64,000 nt of DNA, taken from assembly GCF_907164915.1 (NCBI RefSeq), contig NC_061866.1, forward strand, positions 48,167,370-48,231,369, read 5' to 3'. Under the pieces are notes generated by a model. The model saw only the letters and a program-made list of their open reading frames with translations. It was not told the DNA's origin and did not search any database. The number at the start of each line of letters is the position of its first letter. Within the stretch, counting starts at the first letter, position 1. Source of the DNA: Impatiens glandulifera (taxonomy: Eukaryota; Streptophyta; Magnoliopsida; Ericales; Balsaminaceae). Positions 1 to 11,527 of this stretch are shown here, piece by piece. The position numbers and the translations under genes were made by a program.

Positions 1-593
1 AATATTATATATTATAAATATTTTTTTTATTGAACAACCATATCGAATTGTTTCTTATCATAGAAGAAGCATCAAAAGATAATTATTGAACAAATATTTT
101 TATATATAAAAAACTCTGACGAGGAATATTTTTACATTACCATTATACAATAAAAAATAAAAATCCAAAAAAATCAATACTCCATACAAATAAGAATATT
201 TCTGTTACGATTTTTGTTTGGGCTCCCAACTATGAAAAAAGCTTAGCAGTGGTTAAGTTCATTTTAATTCATTAATGAAAATATAATATTTTAAAAGGTT
301 ATGTTATAACCATAATTTTAATAGCTCTATTATTTAAAAGAACGGTAGCAAAAAAGAAAGAGTTCATCAAACTGAGCCCGATCAGAGATTCAAACGGAGT
401 CCGATTGAGATGAGATTTTGTCGAGAAGTCGGTAACTCATTTCCTTACATTTACAACGGTCAAATCAAGTTTGGATGTCTCAAAGTTTAATTTTCTATGG
501 CTTAAAGTTTCTACCTAGTTGAGTTTTATTTTACTCGTTTGGACCAAAATAATTATATCGTTTTGGTTATTCTCTTTTAGTTCTTTTGCGCTA
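1..593. other. AT-rich sequence, nothing recognised
   Basis: No open frame of useful length, no RNA gene and no clear repeat was seen. A slightly more GC-rich patch at about 360-470 is unassigned. Confidence 0.5.
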
Positions 594-596
594 TTA

Positions 597-1396
597 GACC
601 ACCCACAACTGGGTGTCAAATAAGGTATCAAATGGGTGTTAAAATAATATTAAATGGTACAGCAGAGTATTAAAATTAAGTGTTAAAATATGAGTATCAA
701 ATTTTGATACGAGACCAAATTTGATGTGGCCCAATCACAGCGTGCCAAGTGGCAGCGCTGGTGGTTACTTTTTTGTTTTTGTTTTTTTTTTAAATACACT
801 TTTGCATAATAATTGATCAAAATATATATATATATATACCATTATTTTTTATTTTTCGAGATCTATAAAAAGAGACTTGGTTTGTGTCATTTGGACACCA
901 AAAAATTTCTGAAATTTTCCACCATATTATCATCCTTGTTTGTATCACCTTTCTTTTGAAATCTTCAAACTCTTTAATGGATCCTTCACAAAACTACAAT
1001 TTCTTTCCAAATTACTTCCCAATTGACAAAGCACAACATATTCAATTGAAGAAAGATCTTGTCATGCACATTTGGAATAAATTTGGAACAACTCTCTATT
1101 AGAGTTTTAAAAACACTACTTAACAAATTACCAATGTTTAGAGTGTTTGTTTTCTTCTTCGTTTTAAATAATATTTGTATGTTTGATTTACCAAGTGATG
1201 AATAATATTGTTTGTGGTTAAAAAAAAATAAAATAATGTATAAATGATGTGGAAGTGAGAGAAAGTGAAAAAGTAATTTTGATACATTGAATAACACTCT
1301 GCTGTAGAATATGCTAAAAAGTGGGTGTTAAAATAGGTGTTAAGCTGACGTGGCAGGGTATTAAATGAAAAAATTTGATACCTACTTTGGATAGTC
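597..1396. mobile_element. PIF/Harbinger-type element, internally deleted
   Basis: The two ends form an imperfect terminal inverted repeat of about 25 bp: the left end starts GACCACCC and the right end, read inward on the other strand, starts GACTATCC. Both then run into GTATCAAAT-like sequence. The element is flanked on both sides by TTA (594-596 and 1397-1399), the 3-bp target duplication typical of PIF/Harbinger. Further in, both ends share a TACAGCAGAGT motif in inverted orientation. Length is 800 bp, too short for an autonomous element. A fragment resembling the transposase N-terminus lies inside. Confidence 0.75.
977..1102 (+). pseudogene. Harbinger transposase N-terminal fragment
   Basis: A 41-residue frame starting MDPSQNYNFF contains the segment QLKKDLVMHIWNKFG. 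As recalled, this resembles the N-terminal region of plant Harbinger (ALP1-like) transposases, where a conserved DLxxHIWxxFG-type segment occurs. No DDE catalytic domain follows within the element, so this is a deletion relic. The identification rests on one short motif plus its location inside an element with TTA target duplications. Confidence 0.5.
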
Positions 1397-1613
1397 TTAA
1401 AGATTATTATACCTTGATTGTATACCCGACATATAATTATAATGAAGCTTCATTTGGATTTAAAGTAATGTGGTTTTACTCCTTAATTTGATGAGATTTT
1501 CCACGTAAAATAGTGTTTTAATTGTGTTATTTACTTCCCATTTTTATTTGTATTTTATTTGCTCATAAGTTTTTCAATCAAGTAGAGAATCAAATATAAG
1601 TTTTCCCAATAAG

Positions 1614-1625
1614 TGATATCAGAGC
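1614..1625 (+). other. Primer-binding site of a Ty1/copia element
   Basis: TGATATCAGAGC differs at one base from TGGTATCAGAGC, the sequence complementary to the 3' end of initiator tRNA-Met that primes most plant copia elements. The preceding TTTTCCCAATAAG is the usual kind of sequence where a copia left LTR ends, so the LTR probably ends near 1610. Its left boundary was not found. Confidence 0.6.
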
Positions 1626-2782
1626 GATGTTAGTTATTTTTGGACTTGATTGACATATGAATATAAACACAAGTGTGATGATTTTGCTGAATGGTTCGAA
1701 TTATTAAATTTGGAAAGGAAAGATGAAAGGTTTTTTATTTGTCAAAACTTTACACTTATCGGTATTTGTTGCTGAGAAGCCTACCCCCCAATCTGACGAG
1801 GAATATAATTTCAAGCATGAACAAGTATGTGGTTTATTCGTCAATTTGTTAAATTATAACCATATTCAACATGAGACACAAACACGAATTTTGTGGAATA
1901 AACTCAAGAATTTATATGCTTCAAATTCTGGAAGTAATAAATTATTTTTGCTTCAAAATTTATTTAGTTGCAGTATAAAGATAGTGCTTCTATGACTGAT
2001 CACTTAAATGTGTTTCAGGGTGTTCTTGATCAAATATCAGACATGTGAATTAAGTTTGAATATGATCAAAGACTTTTATGGACTACTTTACATGATTCGT
2101 GGGAGACTTAAAATTTATCTTTATAACTATGTTTCTAATGGTGCAATAATTTTGGAGATTGTCAAAAGTGGTGTCATAAATGAGGAATTGAGAAGAAAAT
2201 CTCAAGGGTCTTCGATAAATTCAAATGTCTTGGTTACTAAAAGTAGGGGAGACAAATTAGTAAAGGTGAAAAAGATAATGTGAGACATACGAGTCGAAGT
2301 AAGTCTAGATCAAAGTACAAGTTCATTGAATGTTATCGCGGTAAAAATGAACACATTAAGAAAAAATGTTTTAAGTTGAAACGTGAAATGAGTGGATCTG
2401 AGCAAAAAAAAGATGATGGTGAAGATCGCATGTCAATAGCGACTTCAAATGATCTTGTCACTCTCCATGAGTCAAGTTGGGTGTTTGTCACCGTAGCTTC
2501 CTTGCATGTTACACAAATGAAAGAATATTTTACGTCATATATACTTCAAGTGATTTTGTAGTATTGAAGATGAGTAATGATGACTTAAGTAAGGTTATTG
2601 GTATTAATGATGTTTGCTTAGAAATGGTAATGGATCGAAATTGTTACTTAAAGATGTTCGACATGCTCCATATATTTTGTTGAATTTGATATAAACTTTG
2701 ATGATGATAGTTTTACAAGTTGTTTTGGTTTTGGAAAATGGAAAATTTCTAAAAGTAACTTAATTATAGCTCGAGGAGAGAA

Positions 2783-2940
2783 CTTAATTTGATATTTTTT
2801 GAATTAAGGAGAACTAGTATGGCACCCACAAAACCATGACCCTCCGCTTCCATTCAAAGCGCTTCTAATTGGAATCAAACCCGTGACACTTTGATCTCTT
2901 AAACCGACTTTTACCACTAAACTAGATTGCTAGAGTTCAA
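2783..2940 (-). mobile_element. tRNA-derived SINE inside the copia relic
   Basis: On the minus strand, TAGTTTAGTGG matches the pol III box A consensus TRGYNNARNNG exactly. About 40 nt downstream, GGTTTGATTCC matches box B (GGTTCGANNCC) with one change. The insert is flanked by the 8-bp direct repeat GGAGAGAA (2775-2782 and 2941-2948). It interrupts the copia sequence between the 'ARGE' region and the GAG-pre-integrase domain. The minus-strand 3' end is A/T-rich, as expected for a SINE tail. It has no coding capacity. Confidence 0.7.
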
Positions 2941-3221
2941 GGAGAGAAATATTCTAATTTATATTTGATGCAAATTTCAATGTACAATGATAGTGTGAAT
3001 GTTATACGGATTAAAGATGTTTCCAAGTTATGGCACCGAAGACTTTATCACATTAGTGAAAAAGGGCTAAATTTGTTGGTTAAGAAAAATGTTATTTTCG
3101 ATATGAGCGAGATAGATTTGGAAAAATGTTCTCATTGCGTTGATGGAAAACAAACTAGAGTATCGTTCAAACATAATCTTCCTTCAAGAAAGTCAAAAAT
3201 CTTAGAGTTGGTGCATTTAGA

Positions 3222-3709
3222 TGGACAATGAGTTGAATTAATACGAATCGACACGATACAACACGATATTAGTACAGAACGACACGATACGATATTATCT
3301 CATTTGGCTCGTGGGTTGGACACGACACAAACACGAGACGACACAATCACGATACGATTATGAATTTATACGATTGTAACACGGTCACGAGTCGACACGG
3401 ACACAACACGAATATAGATACGAGCACGAATATACACACGAAACAACATAAACACAATTAGTTACAAATTACAAATTAATGTGTTTATGTCGTTTCGTGT
3501 GTATACTCGTGTTCGTGTTTATACTCGTGTTGTGTCCGTATCGACTCGTGACTGTGTTATGATCGTATAAACTCATAATCGTGTCGTGATCATGTTATCT
3601 CGTGCTTGTGTCGTGTCCAACTCACGCCCCGAATGAAATAATATCGTGTCGTTCTATACTAATATCGTGTTGTATCGTGTCAGTTCGTATTGATCAAACT
3701 CATTGTCCA
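3222..3709. mobile_element. Foldback (long inverted repeat) element, copy 1
   Basis: The whole element is a near-perfect hairpin. It starts TGGACAATGAG and ends CTCATTGTCCA, and the two halves are complementary over about 230 bp each with a short AT-rich centre near 3465-3480. The arms are built from short CACGA/CACGAT-like repeats (ACACGATACGA). There is no coding sequence. It truncates the copia element on its left. No clear target-site duplication was found. A second copy lies at 4170. Confidence 0.75.
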
Positions 3710-3980
3710 ACTCTTATCTGAACTAAACCATCCTCGAGTTGGTATCCATTAACAGGATAAGTAGAAGACTTATCGAGGTAAACAATGGCAATATCAAAAC
3801 TGTTTTGAAGATCCAGATTTGGAAAGCAAACTCCAACTGCATCTTTTTGTCAGCTGTACATTGCACCAGAAGATCACATTGGACAAACTGACCAGTTTAG
3901 CTGCCTCATAAGCTTTTAAACTTGATTCAGGAAATTGGTCTGAAAAACCCCCTCTTGTTATCACCGCATTTCCTACATAG
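3710..3980 (-). pseudogene. Decayed exon fragment of an unidentified protein gene
   Basis: On the minus strand two good coding stretches in different frames can be read. One begins YVGNAVITRGGFSDQFPESS (about 3980-3880). The second contains GVCFPNLDLQNSFDIAIVYL and ends near LEDGLVQIR (about 3825-3715). A stop codon and a frame change separate them. The residue composition looks like real protein, but I do not recognise the family. The fragment is bounded by foldback copies at 3222-3709 and 4170-4606. Confidence 0.35.
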
Positions 3981-4169
3981 AAAAAGAAAAAGAGGAGGAG
4001 ATTAGGAAAGAATGTAAAATATGTAATATGAGAAACTCAATAACTTGGCAGCAGCGAGAGACTGTAGTGTCTAACATCTTAACCCTGTTCCATTTTTCTA
4101 TTTTATTTTCAACTTGTTTTTTTAAATATATTTATAGTGTGTCTTTTTTTAGTTAGTTAGAAATAGAGC

Positions 4170-4606
4170 TGGACAATGAGTTGGATTAATACGAATCGAC
4201 ACGATACAACACGATATTAGTACGGAACAACACAATACGATATTATCTCATTTGGTTCGTGGATTGGACACGAGACGACACGATCACGATATGATTATGA
4301 GTTTATACGGGTCGTAACACGGTCACGAGTCGTCACAGACACAACACAAATATAGACATGAGCACAAATATACACACGAAACGACATAAACACAATTAGT
4401 TAAAAATTAAAAATTAATGTGTTTATGTCGTTTCGTGTGTATACTCGTGCTCGTATTTATACTCGTGTTGTGTCCGTTTCGACTCGTGACCGTGTTACAA
4501 TCGTATAAACTCATAATCGTGTCGTGATCGTGTCGTCTCGTGCTTCTGTCGTGTCCAACCCACGACCCGAATAAAATAATATCGTGTCTCAACTCAATAC
4601 GAGATT
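4170..4606. mobile_element. Foldback element, copy 2 (truncated right arm)
   Basis: This is the same family as 3222-3709: TGGACAATGAGTTGGATTAA at the left and the same inverted CACGA-rich arms folding around about 4405. The outer part of the right arm is missing: after ATATCGTGTC the sequence jumps to TCAACTCAATACGAG, where copy 1 has about 45 bp more before its terminal CTCATTGTCCA. Confidence 0.7.
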
Positions 4607-5235
4607 TTTTTACATCTTGGAGAAGAGGTCTAGAGCTCGTTTTGACTTAGCCAATAGTTTCTCACTGATCCTAGGATCATTTTTAAATTGTTTGTAAGTC
4701 TCAAATCATCATATAATACCAGTTTTATATTTAACTTATTTATCCTTGTTTGTAAGTCTCAAATTATCGTATAATATGACTTAGGACCTCCTATTTGCTT
4801 TCTAATTTTCATTTTTCTTAACATTTTTTTTTAGGTTATCTCTATTTTAAAATTAATTTAAAATGTTTTCTCTATTTTATTATACTTAATGAGTTTATAA
4901 CTTGAGTTCTATATTTAGAAAAATATAGAGAAAAATTCGTACAAGATTCTTATAATATTTTGACCATTTGATATACTAACATAGAATTTTGGAATTGTTT
5001 CAGAATTTGACCATTTTTTCTGACCTCTCTCGCAACAAGTATACTTTATTCATGGTTTGTGCATATTTTAACTATGAATCCTTTAGATCATAGGCTAAAA
5101 TTAAGCTTTAACTTTAAAAGTATACTTAGGTTTTAAATTATCATTTTTAGTGTAAAATTATCGTGTCTTTTTTTATTTATTATAAAATCAGCAGTTTCGT
5201 AATAGAGACTCATATCTTCTAGACGAACACGTGTG
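4607..5235. other. AT-rich spacer
   Basis: Nothing recognisable was seen apart from a short repeated phrase, TTTGTAAGTCTCAAAT, at about 4690 and 4750. Confidence 0.4.
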
Positions 5236-5540
5236 ACATAGCGGGACCATTTCCCACTTATAATCAAACACCAGACTTTAAATAATTTATGTAAATATTC
5301 TTTCATAATTTCTTAAAAAACAAATTATGCGGCGAATCTCGAACAAAATGAAAAAAACATATTTAAAGGGTTGGTAAAACATTCTAACATAGCGTCGAGA
5401 CCATTTCTCACGTGTAATCAAACACCGAATTTTAAATATTTTTTTGTAAATATTCTTTCCTAATTTCTTAAAAAATAAATTATTTGGTGAGTTTTGAACA
5501 AAATAAAAAAAAACATATTTAAAGGGGCTAGTAAAAAAAA
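5236..5540. repeat. Two tandem copies of a ~151-bp unit
   Basis: The unit beginning ACATAGCG at 5236 recurs at 5387. Both copies share the order CCATTTC, AATCAAACACC, GTAAATATTCTTTC, a poly-A run and ACATATTTAAAGGG. Substitutions scattered along the copies suggest an old tandem duplication. Neither copy is coding. Confidence 0.65.
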
Positions 5541-6190
5541 ATTCCATGTGAACCCATTTTAAGAAACATAATTTAATATTAAACTATTATATATCTTTAT
5601 ATTATTTTAAAAAAGTGCTAAAACAGTATTAAAAAAATAAAAATCACATAAGCCCAAAGCCATATGTAACCTTCAAGCTCAAACTGATTACATCATAATC
5701 ATGATACAAAGTATGATATTGTTAAGACATTTTTTTTTATAAAATTAGCAGTAAACTTAAACAAATATAAAAATTTATAGTGAGTTGAATTATGACATAT
5801 CAATAAAATCCTAAACAAAAGAACAATATTGTTCAATCAATGACATTAGGATTTGTGTTAGACATGCACTTTGTGCACCTTGAAAATATTTATTGTTTTT
5901 CATAGTATATTCTATTGATGCAATTTTAGTTTTTTTTTTTTATTAAATTTTAATTAATGACAACTCTTATCTTATCTTGTATTGAATCATTGAAAATGTT
6001 GGAACCCTTAAAAAAATGGAAAAAAGAGAGAAATTTTGGTGTGACAATTATATTTGATTTAAGACTTCTCCAATCTTGATCTAGGATTACTAAAATTTAT
6101 TTGAAAAGGATATATTTTGAAAGACATACAAAAACTAGCTAAGCTAGTCATCCTTAATTTGTCTTATTAAATAAACATAGCAATTTAATT
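5541..6190. other. AT-rich spacer, 3' flank of the glycine-rich gene
   Basis: No gene was seen. The last 100 bases would hold the 3' UTR of the minus-strand gene that ends at 6191. Confidence 0.4.
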
Positions 6191-6679
6191 TCAAGGAAGT
6201 CGGCCGCCTCCAAACCCACCACCAGCTCCACCGCCAAATCCTCCGGCACCGGCACCACCACCACCACCACCTCCTCCTCCCGTTCCCCCTCCACCAAATT
6301 GTCCATATCCATTGCCTTGTCCCCCACCGCCGCCGCCGCCGCCGCCGCCTGATCCCATGTCACCAATTTCTCCCCCAGATCCCATTCCTCCTCCACCACC
6401 ACCACCACCAACACCACCATATCCACCATACCCACCACCAGATCCCATTCCAGAACCACCCCCAAGTCCACCACCAGATCCTAAACCCCCAAATCCACCC
6501 TTTCCATACCCAGAACCTACACCGCCACCCCCACCCCCAAATCCACCATAAAATGGTCGACGAAAGAATGTCTTCTCATCACCGACTCTTCCAGGCATCA
6601 CCTTCTCACGTGCATTAGCAGAGGCGCAGAGAAGTGCTCCCAGAAAAAGGAATAGCATCATCTTTGAATTATTATCCAT
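6191..6679 (-). CDS. Secreted glycine-rich protein
   Basis: Single-exon gene of 162 residues. MDNNSKMMLFLFLGALLCAS is a typical signal peptide with likely cleavage after ANA (residue 24), so the product should enter the cell wall or extracellular space. The mature part starts with a charged stretch (EKVMPGRVGDEKTFFRRPF, about residues 26-45). The rest is almost pure Gly runs broken by Ser, Met, Tyr and Phe (GGG, GSG, GYGG, GMGSGG), as in structural cell-wall glycine-rich proteins. The ATG at 6679 is used because the frame upstream has only a non-ATG codon. A TATA box lies about 65 bp upstream. The opposite strand shows a proline-rich frame, which is only the complement of Gly codons. Function beyond a structural role cannot be read from sequence. 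Confidence 0.8.
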   Translation of the reverse strand: MDNNSKMMLFLFLGALLCASANAREKVMPGRVGDEKTFFRRPFYGGFGGGGGGVGSGYGKGGFGGLGSGGGLGGGSGMGSGGGYGGYGGVGGGGGGGGMGSGGEIGDMGSGGGGGGGGGGQGNGYGQFGGGGTGGGGGGGGGAGAGGFGGGAGGGFGGGRLP

Positions 6680-6740
6680 CGTTGGTTTAATTACCAATTG
6701 AATGGGATTAATGTCATGATAAGTGAAGGGCTTAAATACA

Positions 6741-6750
6741 GTATTTATAG
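6741..6750 (-). promoter_or_regulatory. TATA box of the glycine-rich protein gene
   Basis: CTATAAATAC on the minus strand lies about 65 bp upstream of the ATG at 6679, a normal spacing for a plant gene with a short 5' UTR. The stretch 6751-7133 otherwise holds nothing recognisable except the 3' flank of the kinase gene. Confidence 0.55.
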
Positions 6751-7133
6751 CTAGGGTGTAATGAATGCATGCATGTGTGAGTGCAATAAACGATCATGAG
6801 TAGAACATGTGCAGTTGAACTGTTAAACTGAACTTTCTTTCTTTTTACCTTATTAAAAACACTGTTAATTGAATACATGCAATTTGAATGAACTCATCGT
6901 TTTGGTCTATACCTGTATCTGCCTAAATTTGATCAGAATTTTCATATTCTTTCCATGAATTTTACGTGCACTCATATACCCTTTTTATATTCTTTAACTA
7001 GTTTTTCTTTTTTTACTTCACCATGATTAAACATCCAAGAAAAAAAGAATATCATGACATGGGTTATGTTGATTATTAAATTATGAATCATGACATTTAA
7101 CAGTACTAATACATATTGCTGAGAATTATCAAT

Positions 7134-9081
7134 CTATGCCTTCTTCCTCATCATTGTACAGAACTCCATGTAGTTTATTCTTCCATCCTGTATGCACACA
7201 AACATTAACTTCTTCTTCTTCTTCTTAGTTAATTTAATTATTTGATAAAAAAAATACTTTACATTATCAGTGTCAATTTCTGATATGATTTTCTTGATTG
7301 AGGCTTCATCAACCTTAGTACTATTCTTTTTTACTGCTGCCTCAAGTTCATCTTTCGTGATATACCTGAATATCAAGAAATTAAGGACCTGGTCGATCTA
7401 TATAATGAGAAATCAAATTTAGTAGAATGAATTTGGAGAATCTATCCTCACCCACAATTGTCTTTGTCAAAATACTGAAATGCTGTGTAGAGATGATCTT
7501 CTTTATCAATTTTATGTGTATGCATTGTAGCAGCTATGAATTCATGGTAATCAATCAACCCATTTCCATCTATGTCTGCCTGGATTTAACCAAATTAAAG
7601 AATCAAAATATGTTGGATTTGTAAAATATATGCTTTTGGAATCCAAATATGGATGGATCTTACTGCTTCCATTAGTTGCTTGACCTCGGCTTCAGTAGGT
7701 TTTGAACCGAGTCGAGACAAGCCTTCCTTAAGTTCCTGGAAGCTTATGGTACCATTCTTATCTGTGTCCATGTTGGTGAATATTACTTTTAGCCCTTGTA
7801 TTTCTTCTTCAGATAGATTTTCAGCAATAACCTTGAGTGCTAGTTTCTTCAGTTTATTCATCGCTCCAAATTGTTTCATTCTCATCAATACTGCGTTGTT
7901 TAATGGCTTATTAGATGCTTCTCCACCTTCTCGTATCCATGGATGCTCTGCATGAATGGACACTGAATTAAAGAACATTGGTAAATAAAACAGAAAAAAG
8001 TAAAAATTGTTTGTATACCGAGGATCTGAGCAGAAGTTATCCTCCTATTGGGATTTTGAGTTAACATCCTTCGAACAAGATCCTTTGCAGAGGTGGATAT
8101 GGATGGCCAAGGATCGATTTGAAGATCGAATTGTCCTTTTAGAATGGCATCGAATATTCCTGTCTCTGTTTCTGCACATTGTGATTCAAAGAAGGTGATT
8201 AATGACTTATGACTAAACTTATCATAACTTATTTTGAATTCTTAATTACCATCCCAGAAAGGAGGTAAACCACATAGTAACATGTACAATATTACTCCTG
8301 CACTCCATATATCTGCTTCTTTTCCATATCTCTTTCGCAAAACTTCTGGAGCAATATAGTAAACACTTCCAACCACGTCGTGATAATGTTTTCCTTGCGA
8401 GAAGAAGATGATATCAGAAAGACTTGACAATGTAATTTTGATGAAGAAAGGAGTTGAGTAATAATGAATAATACCTTGCTGAATGAAAACAGAGAGACCA
8501 AAATCTGTTATTTTCAAAACAGAGTTTTCAGTTTTATCAGATAACAGGAAATTCTCAGGTTTGATGTCTCTATGCATCACACCCATGAAATGACAATGGT
8601 TAATCGCCTTCACAATAGCCTTACAAATGGAAGCTGCAGCCCTTTCACTGTAATGATGTCGCGCAGTAATTCTATCGAAAAGTTCACCTCCTGAACAAAG
8701 CTCCATAACTATATGAACATAATGTTTGTCTTCATAAGCATCCTTGAATTCAACTATATTTGCTTGCCCACTCAGATGTTGCATTATTTGAATCTCTCTC
8801 CTTATGTTGTTCTTGTCCACTTCATCAATCTTCTTCCTCTTTGAGATGGATTTGCAGGCAAATTTCTTGCCGGTTGAGATTTCAGTACAAAGATAAGTAA
8901 CCCCGAATTTTCCCTTGCCCAGCTTTTCCATTATCCTGTAGTGTCTCCTAATATCCTCGTATGGCTTCTCCAGTATATTATTATTGTTGTTGTCTATTTT
9001 AAGGTTTTGGGAACGCGCCATTGAATTATTGTTTCCTTTCTTTTGCTTTGAGTTTCCCCCTTTGCTCATACAAATACCCAT
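7134..9081 (-). CDS. Calcium-dependent protein kinase (CDPK/CPK)
   Basis: Seven exons: 9081-8475, 8393-8250, 8171-8019, 7947-7664, 7579-7452, 7365-7263, 7187-7134, giving 490 residues. The protein starts MGICMSKGG; Gly2 and Cys4 fit N-myristoylation and palmitoylation, so it is probably membrane-anchored. Kinase domain: GKGKFG loop (about 55-60), Lys77, HRDIKPEN (His170-Arg-Asp172), DFG (193-195), APE and DIWSAGV. The autoinhibitory junction follows EHPWIREGG. Four EF-hands follow, starting [24 protein letters not shown] and DTDNDGRI, all with acidic first positions. CDPKs phosphorylate Ser/Thr targets when Ca2+ binds the C-terminal lobe. The length is usual for the family. All exon phases agree. 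The paralogue was not determined. A gene-poor region lies upstream. Confidence 0.92.
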
Positions 9082-11460
9082 CAAGAAAGAACTTGTCTTT
9101 TAATTAGCTAGCTAGAAACCCAGAAATCTAATATGTCAATTCTTGGATATAGATAGATCTATTTATAATATATGGGTAGTGGGTGGTTGAAATTGTCTGG
9201 AAATGGGAGTGGGAAAGAGTAGAAAGTTGTCAAGATTTTAATGTGTCGTCAAAGATTCCTATAAATAGATTGACGGCGGCGCAGTGTGTAGTGGTAGTGT
9301 CGTTAAAAGATGCTTTTCTGTAAGTACGCGTTAACGGCTTTCTTCAAAATATATGCTTTTAAATATAGCCAATCGTGTCAATTCTTTGTCGGTCTATCCT
9401 TTACAAAAAAAAAAAATTTGAACTTCGATTTTAAATTTATTCGAGCTCATTTTTTATTTTTATTTAGGCTACCATGATAATATTATCGAGATCGAGCTCA
9501 TTTTTCTTTTTTATTTAGGCTACCATGATAATATTATCGAGAAAGTAAATTTAGTATATATATATACAAAATATTTTGGATTACCTGAATTACATTACAA
9601 AAGGATGATAATAATGTAATTTAGTAATTTATTTATGTTATCTAAGCTTACTTAAGGGGAGATTAAGATGTAAATGCAAGTTTTTATATTAAGAAAGATT
9701 GAGTTCAAGAGAATCAAAATGGGCGGGGGATGATGTACCTTTAATTAATTTTGAAACATTCATGTAAATGGCTTCAATTTTAGAGTAAGCCAGCTAGCTA
9801 ACCCAATATATAGCCATTTTCAATATTTTGTATATATTTATTAGCTGTAATCTTGAAATTTCCATTTTAAGTGGTCAATGCATTTGTTTTGTAATTACAT
9901 TAGAAGAAATCCTAATATATGGATTGATTAATTGCATCCTATGATTAAATATAAGTTATAATTTAAGTTATTGATCAACAAAATCAACACTTCAACTGAT
10001 TCAATGTTGGAAATTTGTGTCATTTTGGACTTAACTTATTTACAAAGAAATATTGCAAAGGGGAAGACCTTTTTTTATGAAATTAAAATGGCATTATATC
10101 ATTTTGCTAAACTAGATCTAAAAAGTTTAGTATGATTTTGCGATTAAATTGTGATGGTTTTTTTTTCTAATACAAGCAAAAAATCAATTTCACACATATT
10201 ACTATTTGTATTAATATAATTTTGAATTATATAAAATAATAAAGGTATGAGGAAGAGTATGATTATTGTGAATCGTTGTCGTGGTCCTATTGTTTATTGC
10301 GGAATGGGTGGAGACGACCTCCCATTATTTTTTACTTTGTCGTGTTGTGGCAAGTATTTTGAGTCTTTTTTGGAATTTGACAAAATATCAGTAGATTATG
10401 TCGGAGACCGTCAGTGACTATTGAAAGTCACTAATTGAGGCGACTAAAAGAGCGAGACTTACCAGATAAATCTCCGTCCTTATAATATTATAATAGACTA
10501 TCTAGTTGAAAAGAACTAGAGAAAATTTATCATTATCACGAAGATGTCAAAAATTAAATTCAGAAAACCTGTTGATTTGTTTGGGGACTTACTCTTCTTG
10601 AAGATCTCCGTTTAATAATTTTATTATAAAGTGGATAGATCATTTAAATAAAAAAGAAAAAAATGTATAAAAACAAGTTTGATTGTGAAGAAAATAAATG
10701 GTGTTCTGTTTGTTATTTCTTAGAAATTAACACACCTGATTGGGCCGCGTTTGAGACCATTTTTTTGGGCCGTAGAGGATCTATGATTAAACCTGATCAA
10801 TACCTTTTTATTTAATTATTTTTCAGTAATCTGAGTTTGTAAATAAACAACAAATTCATTAAGCCTACAATATATGAAGGATAACGTACAAACATATGAT
10901 TTTTTTTTATTGTATATTTGAATTTGCTATAATTTTAATGTTTAGTTTTAGATCATTTGTTCTCACCATAAACAAATAAGGAAATTTTTCTGCAGCTAAT
11001 AACTTATGACATATAACAATCGGTGTCGGCCCAGAATTGGTATGTCCCATTTTCATATAGAAAAACATGGAAAAAAAAGTTTAGCTGCCATAATTTTAAT
11101 TAATTTTTTTTTTTGTGAGAATAGAACTAATCACCAAATAAAAATTATAATTTTACATCTTAACTCACACTGCACTACACACTTTTATGTTTAAAAATTT
11201 AATAACAGACTTTATTTTATTAAATGGACTATCTTAGGTGGACTGTCCTGGCCCATGAACTTGTTGGACTTATCCCAAGACAAAACCCTAATAACAACTC
11301 AGAAACAGCCTCAATTTTTTATTAATAAGTAATTATTTCTCATTTAATCAAATAAGGAGTTACACATAGAACATTAATTTACAAATAAAAAAAATAATAT
11401 CTAAAAAATCAAATCTAGACTTTACCTAATATAAATTTACAAAGATTAAGATTCTTGTGA
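9082..11460. other. Intergenic, CDPK promoter side; no gene seen
   Basis: This stretch contains the CDPK promoter region (a TATA-like CTATTTATAATAT lies near 9160-9172 on the plus strand). A short direct repeat lies at 9440-9543. The rest is AT-rich sequence without an open frame, RNA gene or inverted repeat I could recognise. Confidence 0.4.
9440..9543. repeat. Two tandem copies of a ~51-bp unit
   Basis: Two adjacent copies of a unit running from GAGCTCATTTTT through TTTAGGCTACCATGATAATA to TATCGAGA, differing by a few bases in the T-run. Confidence 0.6.
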
Positions 11461-11461
11461 A

Positions 11462-11527
11462 ACTAATTCACTATTAATCACATGGTTTATTCAGACTAAT
11501 TCACCATTAATCACATGGTTTATTCAG
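11462..11527. repeat. 33-bp unit repeated twice
   Basis: ACTAATTCAC..ATCACATGGTTTATTCAG occurs at 11462-11494 and again at 11495-11527 with one substitution. It directly abuts the inverted-repeat element that begins at 11528. Confidence 0.7.

Larger units (their letters stand above)
1610..3221 (+). mobile_element. Decayed Ty1/copia retrotransposon, 5' half
   Basis: Pieces of a copia polyprotein follow one another in order but in shifting frames. There is a UBN2-type gag segment (about 1990-2280, with NEELRRKSQGSS) and a CCHC zinc knuckle starting CYRGKNEH (about 2329). Next comes a damaged protease region with LHVT (about 2480-2560), then a GAG-pre-integrase segment with LWHRRLYHISEKGL (about 3027), then the start of integrase (LELVHLDG, to 3231). 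Stops and frameshifts break it throughout. A SINE lies inside at 2783-2940. The copy is cut off at the foldback element starting at 3222; integrase core, reverse transcriptase and RNase H are absent. It resembles the Tnt1-94 group. Confidence 0.8.

Noticed and set aside
6312..6551. Proline-rich open frame on the plus strand
   Set aside because: It is the exact complement of the Gly codons of the glycine-rich protein gene; it has no signal peptide or promoter of its own.
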